From Chlorokybus atmophyticus (taxonomy: Eukaryota > Streptophyta > Chlorokybophyceae > Chlorokybales > Chlorokybaceae), in NCBI GenBank assembly GCA_009103225.1, contig RHPI01000797.1, forward strand, positions 910,131-955,856: a DNA stretch of 45,726 nucleotides. The letters are read 5' to 3'. The notes beneath the pieces are model-generated. The model saw nothing but the letters and a program-made list of their open reading frames with translations. It was not told where the DNA came from and did no database searches. The translations under genes and the position numbers were made by a program. Positions 1 through 10,310 of this stretch are shown here, piece by piece; the stretch's first letter is position 1; each line of letters starts with the position of its first letter.

Positions 1-690
1 CCACCCACACCCACACACCACCACCACCACACCCACACGCGCGCACAACCACCAACAGCACACCGCCCTCAAATGCGTCCATGTGGGAATGGTACTGGCT
101 CAGTACTTGGTGGGGTGGGAACCCTGTGGGTAGTATGATGGATGTACCTGGCTAACAGCTGTGGAGTTCAGTCGCTCTGCAGGACCCTCGACGCAAGCAG
201 CAAGCAAGTCGTACCTGACATGCGCAGCCGTTAGCACTGCACTTGCTCACTGTTGTTCATAACGAACGGGATATCAAGAGCTAAGGAATGAGAGTTGATG
301 TGGCTGCCATTGATTAACGTTATCGGATCACAGTGAGGTGAACAGTAAGCAGAGACTAGGGCCCCAGGGGCAGTGTGTGCGGGGGGGGGAGGGGTATATA
401 CTCAACTCCTGCATTGACAGCTGTACAGCTATGATGCATTGCAGGCTTGCTTGTGTGCCAGCACACCGAACCCACAATTATCGTTACTTTATTCTACTCT
501 ATGCTAAGCAGACGCAGTGTGGCTTAGTGTATGCTTGACCAGTGTAGAATAAAGTAACTTGCTAGTTGCAGCATACAAGAGTTGAGACCTACGAGGGGAG
601 GCCTACGATGCATGCTTCTGTTAGCAAATTGGGCATCGACAACTTGCAACTTTTGCTAGTGACAGGGGGGGGGGGGAGAGGGGAAACAAT
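1..690. other. Non-coding stretch at the window edge, no gene recognised
   Basis: The first 60 bases are CA/CCA-rich low-complexity DNA. A perfect 15-nt inverted repeat lies at 483-497 and 544-558 with a 46-nt spacer. G-runs occur near 381-390 and 664-673. The short open frames here have no recognisable protein character. The rest of the transacylase gene beginning at 1395 on the minus strand should lie in this direction, but I found none of its later motifs (for example the GHSxGE active-site region) here. Confidence 0.5.
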
Positions 691-691
691 C

Positions 692-938
692 ACAGATATG
701 ACAACACCACGTAAGCCTGGATTGGCAAAGGCATTGTATTGGCGAACAAGCATGCACAGAAGCCCCTGTGTCCCTGTGTAGTACAGATATGACAACACCA
801 CGTAAGCCTGGATTGGCAAAGGCATTGTATTGGCGAACAAGCATGCACAGAAGCCCCTGTGTCCCTGTGTAGTACAGATATGACAACACCACGTAAGCCT
901 GGATTGGCAAAGGCATTGTATTGGCGAACAAGCATGCA
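692..938. repeat. 91-bp tandem repeat, 2.7 copies, ending at an N
   Basis: Units begin at 692, 783 and 874, each starting acagatatgacaacacc, so the period is 91 bp. The third copy stops after 65 bases at the single N at 939. Copies are essentially identical, which suggests recent duplication or a collapsed array. Since 91 is not a multiple of three, open frames across it shift frame at each copy and are not coding. The repeat abuts the second exon of the malonyl-CoA:ACP transacylase gene, probably within or near its intron. Confidence 0.9.
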
Positions 939-939
939 N

Positions 940-1395
940 TCCACGACGTCCTTGGCCATCCCCACTGACTGGGCGCCCTGTGTTGCAATACGTAGTGGGC
1001 AAGAATGCAAGCAACATACACAGCTGTCAACAGCCAGCATACACACTTGGTGGTACAGCCTACATCAAGGTGTAACAATACTAGCGTACACAGCATGCAT
1101 ACTGCAATTACGGGCAGGCATTCTGTTTGCGGTCATGCTGGCTGACCTGGCCGGGAAACAGGAAGGCTGTGGTGGGCTTGTAGTCCAGGAAGGCGTCATC
1201 GCTGACAGACGAGGGAGCTGCGACGCTGGGCGCGCTCATAGCCCTGGCAGGCTGCGCCCTAGCTGCATGCTGCGAGCGCTGGCTGTGACGTCGTCTGGCT
1301 AGCAGCGGCGCCTGCTGCCTGTCCAGCGGCAGCGGCAGCGGCAGCCCGCCCAGCGCCCTCGCCATGCTCATCCTTGCGCCCGCCACCATCGCCAT
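940..1395 (-). CDS. Malonyl-CoA:ACP transacylase, plastid, N-terminal part only
   Basis: Transfers malonyl from CoA to acyl carrier protein for type II fatty-acid synthesis, expected in the plastid stroma. Exon 1 (1395-1147) starts at ATG in a TTACCATGG context and encodes 83 residues: an Ala/Arg/Ser-rich transit peptide of about 50 residues, then DYKPTTAFLFPGQ, the opening beta-strand of FabD-type transacylases. The intron begins GTCAGC at 1146. Exon 2 starts at 977 after ACACAG and gives GAQSVGMAKDVV, the expected continuation (family: FPGQGAQxVGM). Reading stops at the N at 939, followed by the 91-bp repeat, so the catalytic GHSxGE region is not in the window. The gene is divergent from the VanX-type gene. 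Family identity is strong; intactness unknown. Confidence 0.8.
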
Positions 1396-1860
1396 GGTAA
1401 CCTAATCGACGATGTAGCAACCACTTCCTGTGTGCTTAACCTCCCTATCACTGACGCTGGCGACGACGACGACCACTTCCCCAGGAACACTACCGCCTGA
1501 ACGCAATGCAGCACCTGAGCCCTAAACCCTAGCCAAGAATTGAACTGCGACAATTTACGGACTAAACCCTCAGCGCTATCTGTACCGCCGTCGATTGAGA
1601 TTGATTTCAACGGCCAGACGCTGTGTTGAGAGATAGCATTCCTTCCATCGCTTGTTTCCTTCCAGCTTGGCGACAGGCTGCCGCTGGCGATTGACCGCTG
1701 CCTGGAGCAACTTCCTTGAAGCGCGGAGCAGCTTCCGCTTCCAGGCTTGCTCCCGATCCTGTTTGCGCTCCAGCGTGGAGGAGTCCTTTCCCGGCTCGGG
1801 ATTGTATACTGTGTATTAGCAATGTGGGCGTGCGTTTGGCACTGTTGTGTTGCTGCGTAC
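1396..1860. promoter_or_regulatory. Divergent promoter region between transacylase and VanX-type genes, with a telo-box
   Basis: About 465 bp separates the two ATGs. AAACCCTA (the plant telo-box core) lies at 1524-1531 and a related ctaaaccct at 1562-1570. Telo-boxes are known in plant promoters of growth and translation genes; a role here is inference. If the VanX-type gene starts at the upstream in-frame ATG at 1822, the region is about 40 bp shorter. Confidence 0.4.
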
Positions 1861-3405
1861 ATGGGCGGCAGAGTCACCAAGGATGGCGCTGGTGTGGGTG
1901 CTGACGGCGGGAAGGAGGACGAGCAGGTGGAGGAGAAGCTAGAGCCGCTGGTGAATGCTGCAAGGTTGTGTCCTGGGTTAAAGGTCGATCTACGCTACGC
2001 CACCGCTGACAATTTCACCGGGTGAGAGACTAACTGTTGCATGCATGGCTGCTTCACCGCAAGTCAATATTAAGATGATAGCCAACTGGTGTTCAGCTGC
2101 AACGTGTGCTTACTGTTTACTACGATCAGAGAGCAGCTGTATCCTGATGAGTCCGCCAAGTGCTGCTTCCTGCGAGACTCGGTGGCGCGAAGGCTGTGCT
2201 CAGCGCAGGAGCATATGGAACAGCAGGGGTACGGTGAGTAACAGCTTGACAACACTTGCAGTATATATAGGCCAGTGTCTCTTAAGTGAGTGTACTCAGA
2301 CAGCATGTTGTCCTGCTGTTGCTTGTCTTACGCAAAGAGCGGTGTACCAGAGTTGCATAATTACTGTCCAGCTAATGCATGGTGTTGCATGAGTGAGTTT
2401 CCTCAAGTTTCCTTTGGCAGGGTTGCTGGTGTGGGATGCGTACAGGCCCCTGAGTGTACAGTCGCACATGTGGGAGCTCGTGCCTGACTCGCGTTACATC
2501 GCGCGCACGCCTGAGGCCGGCGGCCGAGGTTCCAACCACAACCGCGGGGCTGCTGTTGATGTCACCATCGTCGACAGCAGCGGGAAACTCGTGGAGATGG
2601 GGTCTGGTTTTGGTGAGCACAGGGCTGTGTGTGCGCGCGCTTCTTCGTGTGTCATCGTGTGCCTATGCCTGTGCCTGTACATGCACACTGTGCAGTCGCA
2701 TGCAAGTGCACGTGCATGTGTGTGCACTTGCCTGTGTGCGTGCGGATGAGCGCGTGTTTGTACAGCTGAGACAACCACGTGCATGCCATGCCACCTGCAC
2801 TATTTCATCAACCAACCAGGTTGTGTATGTGTTCGCACGGTGCGAGTTTGTGAGCATGTCGTGCATGCGCGCGCGCGCGTTTGTGTGCATGCGAGCGTAC
2901 CAACCAGTTCTCTGAGCTCCAGAGTGCAGCATATCCATGTGCTTAGAGACGATGCAAGATATACGTCCTCGGCCAGTTGCCTAGTTATGTATTTCGCAGA
3001 TGACTTTACAGATAGGGCACATCACGACTACAAGAAATTACCACCAGACGTGTTGACGAACAGGAAGGTGCGGGTGTTGAAGCTTGGTTCAAGTGATGTC
3101 GTCGGACATGCATATACGCAGGGACTCGCAAACAGACAAAAAGATGTGCATGCACTTATCTACCTCGTCCATTGTTGCAGTGGTTGAAGGATGTCATGAG
3201 TCGCAACGGCTTCAGGGCATTGAACGAAGAGTGGTAGTGCATTGTTGGGGTCTTACATGTCGTGTTGCATGGGCTTGGTGCTGGGTGGATTTAAATCATC
3301 GCTTGTGTGGGCAGGTGGCACTATGATGCGGTAGACTGCAAGGCATTTGGACTGCTTGACATTCCCGTCGAGAAACTCTTCCACAGTAACTTGGTTACTA
3401 GTTAG
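1861..3405 (+). CDS. VanX-type D-alanyl-D-alanine dipeptidase (peptidase M15D)
   Basis: Zinc dipeptidase predicted to split D-Ala-D-Ala. Exons: 1861-2021, 2130-2233, 2421-2612, 3000-3067, 3181-3233, 3315-3405; all junctions are GT-AG and phases close, giving 222 residues (VanX is about 200). An in-frame ATG at 1822 would add 13 residues. Seen in order: DLRYATADNFTG; the substrate-binding Arg in DAYRPLSVQ; SNHNRGAAVD (SxHxxGxAxD, two zinc ligands); EEWWHYD (catalytic Glu and third zinc His). All known catalytic residues are present, so it should be active. No clear transit peptide. The family is mainly bacterial; six introns show this copy is nuclear and long resident. A role in turnover of D-Ala peptides, from plastid peptidoglycan relics or from bacteria, is inference. 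Confidence 0.9.
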
Positions 3406-4711
<1,306 letters not shown>

Positions 4712-6172
4712 TTAGTGCACCAATGACGTCTCCTTGAACTTATCAGGCCTCGACACGTTACTCCCAACACCAAGCTGATGATGGTGCTCCTTGCTGTACT
4801 TGCCAATCAACTCAGCCTGAGCCAGGATGTGACCCTGCATATGTACGCAAAGTAATGCACCCTCTAGCATGGCCAACATGGTTACAAAGCGATACTGCAA
4901 GAGGACTCTGTCGGATTGATATGCAGGCACGGCGAGACCGCTAAACATTACATACCTCCATGGCGTCCTCAACTTTGGGTGCGTCAAACTTGTGTCCAAC
5001 GTCTAGCTGTGGAACATCAAGAGCAAACAACCTGAACCTATAGTTGTGCTCGCCAACTGGTGGCGACGGACCCCGGTAGTGGTACACTTTGAAGTCGTTT
5101 CTGCCCTCAGCTGCGCCTTCAGGCAGGTGGGTTTCACTCGAGTTTGAAGAGGCGCCCTGCTTCAGCCCTGCCAACAGCCGCAAACATAACCACTTTACCT
5201 GGACGCATCGGAAAACCAGGTTGTTCAAAATTGTAAAGCAGCATGCTGTTCAAGTACCTTTGCATGAGGGCGGAATGTTGCAAATCACCCAATGCACAAA
5301 AGGTACAGGTGCCGGGTCCTGCGGATCAGGAGCATCGGGGTCGTCCACAATCAATGCCAGACTCTCTGTGCCCTCGGGTATGTTGTCCCATACCAGCTGC
5401 ACACAAGTAGGCCTCAGCACGCAAGGCCCATCACTTACGGCTCGCAATGACATCTAGGGGCGCAGACACTCGATGACAACAACATGTCGCACTGTGTTTG
5501 GGTCTTGCATTCAACGCTAGACACCACCGGCAACTTGATTAGAAATGGGGCCTCGATTACGTCTTAGTATTGCGCTTTACCAAACAAGTGCCAAGCGGTG
5601 TCATAGCAATAGTAGCTCAGCGTTCATGCACCAGGTTCTGCAATTGGTGTTCTGAAACAGGCTCCACGCAAAACATAGCTGCATCAAGTCACATGTTTCT
5701 GTTTGTAGTGGCGTGGCCTCGTCCACACTTACCGTCTACAATCGGCGCCATGCATGCACGACACTTCGACACAAAATGCAACACAAAGACACATATGGCA
5801 CATACAAAGGCATAAATTGGTTAAGACATAGCGAAGCATCTTGCTGCCACATGCTGTAGGAGGCTAGGCCAGCAGCAGAGGCAGCATGCTGTCGGTAGTC
5901 ACACACAGTGTAAGCAAAGCCATGAAGCGAACCACTACAGGCAGCAGCACACGTACTTGTCTACAAGCATGAGACTGTCGGCAGACTAAGTAACAGGCTC
6001 CTGCCAGCACACTGCACACCGCACAGGCAAGCACAACTGAAACAGCAACAACGACCAAGCGCAGTACCGCTGGTGACAAGTCATGCTGTTGAGCAGGGCC
6101 GTCGGCGGTGAGCTTCCTGGGAATGTGGCCACCGTGCTTGAAATCGGGCGACCTGAGTGTAAGCTCCGCCAT
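4712..6172 (-). CDS. PEBP-family protein, bacterial YbhB/YbcL type
   Basis: Phosphatidylethanolamine-binding-protein fold, a small soluble ligand-binding protein. Exons (minus): 6172-6068, 5396-5258, 5167-4956, 4834-4712; all GT-AG, phases close, 192 residues. It opens MAELTLRSPDFKHGG and IPRKLTADG as in the prokaryote-type subfamily. The ligand-pocket motif VDDPDAPDP is present, then VHWVICNIP, then LPEGAAEGRNDFKVYHYRG, PSPPVGEHNYRFRLFALD (second conserved region) and a C-terminal GHILAQAELIGKYSK helix. This subfamily resembles bacterial and archaeal YbhB more than plant FT/TFL1, so a flowering-type signalling role should not be assumed. The tail after KYSK runs about 28 residues beyond what I recall for bacterial homologues. 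Ligand unknown. Confidence 0.9.
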
Positions 6173-6745
6173 CCTAAGCTGCCACTTCTCACTACCAACA
6201 GCTAAGCCCGGTCAACTGCGCTTCACGCCAGCAGCTTCGCCACACACTACGCAAGCATGCACAACACCCTTTACCACAGGATATGCAACTCAACAGCAAT
6301 GCCTCAGCAATACCAGCAGGCAGCGTTCACTCGATCTCTCATCAACACAGTGATGGCCAGCGGTCAAGTGACTGTGAACGCAGTGAACCCAATTTGGCCC
6401 CAGATGGATATCAGCAGCGTCCCAGCAGCGCAGGGCGCGGAACCGGTCCTTCTTACGAGTATCGAGTTGTCAGACGGCTCAGCACGATCAAGGGATCAGA
6501 TCGGATCTCGCGCCTAATGCTGACGTGGCGATGACCCGCGAGAGGAGATAGGCACAGTCAGACAGCGGCAAGTCCGACGTGGCGGGAGTTGACGCTGACG
6601 CTGGCGCCATTCTGCCGGGCAGCGCCATACTGAAAGCTTCCACGGCATGACCGCGACATACAGGGCAGGGACGACTGCGTTCTTTTGGCATGCTGACTTA
6701 TTTGGATATTTACGCAAGACGCGTTACGACAATTCGTCAGCTTGC
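6173..6745. promoter_or_regulatory. Divergent intergenic region between PEBP and USP-like genes
   Basis: About 570 bp between two divergent start codons, so it should hold both promoters. I see no TATA box or motif I can name with confidence. Open frames are present but none shows family character. Confidence 0.35.
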
Positions 6746-8293
6746 ATGGGGTTGTTGGTGTTGTCGGTGACCGCGGCCATGGCGGCGAGCGTGACCTCGG
6801 TGCCGCGGGTGTGCGTGAGGGGGAGGGGGGAGCCGGTGCTATCACGGAGAGCTGATGTAAGCCGGCGCCGCGTGGGCGTGGAGGAGCCCCCGTCTTGGGC
6901 ATCCGCACACGGGCGGCGTGGAAGCGCACGGTTGTCAGCCCTCAATTGTCAGCACAGTCGTCTGCAACCCTTACGCACAGGTGTGCCTCCTCAAACTTGT
7001 GTAGCTGGTGCGTGTGCAATCATCTTTGCTCTGATCATCAGCTTGGTGGTTAGCTATGAAACAGCCCGTGAATGCTACTTGAACGACGCAAGGCTTTTCT
7101 TGTGTGGCAAGGGATGGGGTTTTAACTCAGCCCGCTTGGCCTCATAATGATCGCTGATGAGCTTTCTCGTTACTCGTGTATCCTTACAGCTGCTGCTGCT
7201 GCATTCAGTACAGCCAAAGGGCATTGTAACCCACGTTGCATGACCTGCAAGCACCTTTGCTCTCCACATGCCTTGCTGGGTTACATGCAATGCACTTCTA
7301 CGAGATAGACGTATATCTTGGTCCGCGGAACTTGCATGTTGTGGTTTTTGGGATTGTTTAGCTGCAGACATTCGTGATTGCACTCATGGCACAACCGGGC
7401 TGTCGTGCGCAGTGCATTGCCAAGCATCCGAGAACAGCGATCCCGCCACTTCACAGAATAAGGCGACAGGCGTTGCCAGCGGCGTGAATTATCAAAATGT
7501 ACTGCTCTCAATCTTGGACGACTCACCCTACCTGTCAGAGGGCTCTCGCAAGGCAAGCTTGCATTTGTTGTGGCTGTCAGCTGGTTCTGCCAGCATGTTG
7601 CACTGTGTGCAAGCTGACTTGTTGCCAACATGCAAGCGCTACACAGCATCCGATTTCATTCATAGCAGCACACACTGCAACTTGATGCATGCAGGCTGTG
7701 TCAACAACCGCAGCTCTGGCCCGGACTTTCAACAGCACTATTACCGTTCTAGGTTCGCGTCTGATGCTTTGCTTGTAGCTTGCGTGAGCTGATTACGATA
7801 TCATTGATTGCCAACATGTGCTATCTGGGCCTTTCAGTTATTGATCCTGAAGATGCAAAAGTTGAAAACTCCTCAGTCAGATATGACACCATCCGGTTCC
7901 ACTTTAATGAATGTAAGTGACCCGTTGCGCAGATTGCGCAGTGAACATTTTAAGCAGTGGTGTATTCACTGATGGTTCGGCATTCTGTCCAGGTGGCTGG
8001 ACGAATTTCGACATTGTTGAAAGGAAAGGAAGCCCAGCTGCTGTCTTGGGCGATGTTGCTGATGAGCTTGATGCTCAGCTGGTAAGCTCGCTGTGCTGCT
8101 GTACTACATGTGACACTCTCACCAAGCTCAAACTGTCGCCTTGTAAACAACACGCCTGCAATGTGCATGTGACAATGAGGGTTACTGGTTGCAGGTGGTT
8201 GTAAGTTCCGACTCAATAGGACACGACTCGCATGCTATAGATGGCAACCTGGTTGCCACTTTTGCCCCCTGCCCTGTGCTTTTGCTTCCTTGA
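6746..8293 (+). CDS. Universal-stress-protein-like (adenine nucleotide alpha-hydrolase fold), plastid-type
   Basis: Small alpha/beta nucleotide-binding-fold protein. Exons: 6746-6980, 7470-7552, 7695-7752, 7838-7912, 7993-8081, 8195-8293; phases close to 212 residues. The N-terminus (about 70 residues, Arg/Ser/Val-rich, few acids) reads as a transit peptide. The domain opens NYQNVLLSILDDSPYLSEG, continues through a helix (AVSTTAALARTF), the strand ITVLVIDPED, then IVERKGSPAAVLGDVADEL and ends VATFAPCPVLLLP, typical of USP C-termini. Intron 2 starts with GC (AAG|GCAAGC at 7553) and ends AG: the GC-AG junction is the only one I found that joins helix and strand in phase. The acceptor of exon 2 is the least certain boundary. 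Exact function unknown. A start at the upstream in-frame ATG 6647 is possible. Confidence 0.8.
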
Positions 8294-8378
8294 CTACTGC
8301 ACTAAAGAAATCCTTCCGAACTGGCTCGGGGTAAGGTGACTGTTCCATGATCGCCCCTAAGTATCAATGCCTGAGCCT

Positions 8379-8383
8379 TGTAA
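8379..8383 (+). terminator. Candidate TGTAA poly(A) signal for the USP-like gene
   Basis: TGTAA lies 86 nt past the stop codon at 8293. This is the usual chlorophyte polyadenylation motif. The motif is short, so chance occurrence is possible. Confidence 0.4.
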
Positions 8384-10102
8384 GGCACGCAAGACGATGC
8401 GGTGGCGGGTGTTATGAGTCTTCTTCCTTGTTGCTGAGGTTGTCAGTGTCCACTAGCCTCAATTAGTGCAATTGCTGTCCCGATGGTCTGATACAAATGC
8501 AATCAACGCGTGTGGCTGGACTAGGGGTGCATATTTAAGGTCACGTGTGAATTATATACTGACCTTATGCAACTCGGTCAACCATTATAATGATTGATCG
8601 TGGTGGTAGAGCTGTGCCTACATGGTGGAGCTGAGCATGCATGCAAGGGAAGCTTGGTGGAGGCGCGTAGCATAAGCACTAAACCGCTCGTACTATAGTG
8701 CCAACTCTTGAGATTTATAGGAAATCTTGAGTTGCAAACCGGCGTCATTCCATGTTAATGTTAATGGTTGATGGCGACATTGAGTGTTGAGAACGTAAAT
8801 TGTCAACATTGGTACAAGAGTTTCGCAGCCGCGCGTATGAAAATTAACGCTATCGCTCAATATTTGCATAATTGGCATTTATTGCAAGCATGTCATTACC
8901 ATGTTTGCCTTAAAGATGAGCTTTTTATTGTCTTTATATGATGCATAGTACATAGCTATTTAGAGGCCGAAACTCTCTCAATTGTTTCGGTGGCTGCAGT
9001 GTATGTGTTTGCAACTGCGCACGCATGCGATGCATACGATATGAGAGATGATGCAAGATAAAAGCAATAGGCTAACATGCACTGCAACATAGCAATGCAA
9101 AACAAGCAGAGATTAGGCATGCTGGATCGTGGCATCAATTCAGTTATTGTATCAACAAGTGTAGTGTGAATGTTGTAAGCGCAATTACGTGAAGTGGCAA
9201 TGGTTGCAGTGTTAACACTTCAAGAGTTACTGTAGTGTAAATAACTACATGTCACATCACAACATATGTTTACATTTATATGCTTACGTTCAAGTTGTAA
9301 GCGATTGTCTGAATTATGACACTGGACCCACACATGTATGATAACTGGCATAATTAACAATAATATTAAATTAATTACTGCAATGATACACCTAGGCAAA
9401 TAACATAAGGCACATACGTTCATCAACTTTCATATAACATACAAGTTTACTACCAGAATACGGAACACATTTAACAACGCATTCAAGTAATTGTCAACAT
9501 CGTTGTGTTATAAATTGTAGAGTCGCATCAGCTGAAAGCTCGTATTCCATCGGTAATGCAGCTTACCAGTATCATTCGTACAAATTTATGCAGTCTTCGA
9601 ACCACGTTGGCAGTTGATGAATTGATATGTACATTTTAACTTTACCAATGCCACACAAATTACACACATGCGCAAAAAAGAGCCCAACTGGCTTCGCACA
9701 AACAGCCACAATGACTGTTAGATTCTTGATTCTTCATCACAAGCCTACCTTCAAGGCACCCTTAAGGGACGCTTAAGGGACATTGACTATCATGACTCAG
9801 AACTCATAATGTGTCCAAAATTGGAATACGGAAGCATACATTTGCCAGCAGCCCGCGGCGCCAGCTAGGCGGGAAAGCATGGGCTCCTCCTAAGCCCGCC
9901 AGCTGGCAACCGATCCCGCTCGGTCGGTAGCAAGCAACTGATCCCGCGCGTAACGTGCTTTGCATCACGTTAGCTTAGCGCGTCATAGTATGACAATGGA
10001 GTAACCGCATACGCTAACGTTCTCGTTCGCGGCATCAAGCGGCGGCTGCCAGTTTGGCTTAACGCGTCGGCAGCAGCGGCGGCGGTGGTGGCGGCGGCGG
10101 GG
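8384..10102. other. Intergenic stretch before the ABCF gene
   Basis: Mostly AT-richer DNA (about 8560-9800) without recognisable exons, then a GC-rich part from about 9840 leading to the ABCF promoter. Open frames here are short, and none resembles a protein I know. Confidence 0.5.
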
Positions 10103-10111
10103 TTAGGGTTT
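10103..10111 (-). promoter_or_regulatory. Telo-box upstream of the ABCF gene
   Basis: TTAGGGTTT on the plus strand is the reverse complement of AAACCCTAA, about 200 bp before the ABCF ATG and just after a GGC/GGT-repeat run. In land plants this motif marks promoters of ribosomal and translation genes, which suits an ARB1-type protein. A functional role here is inference. Confidence 0.4.
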
Positions 10112-10310
10112 GGGACGTGCTGGGTAGCGGCGCACCGTCTTGTTGCGACCAGAGGCGAGCTTGGTGGTGACCCTTTTGATTCAATCAGGCGAAGAGTGAG
10201 TTTACTACCCAGCGCTGCGCAGCACGGAGGTTGACAGGAACAGTGTGAAGCCAAAGCGTGTGGGGGCGTTATTTTTCTGTCCAGGTAGTTTGTAGCTTAC
10301 TCTCTCAACC

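Noticed and set aside
692-938. Possible CRISPR-like array
   Set aside because: The repeats are directly adjacent 91-bp units with no unique spacers, in a eukaryotic setting; it is an ordinary tandem repeat.
589-1096. Three overlapping minus-strand frames of 118-146 residues
   Set aside because: They cross the 91-bp tandem repeat and the N; the repeated peptide changes frame each unit. Only the short piece GAQSVGMAKDVV is part of a real exon.
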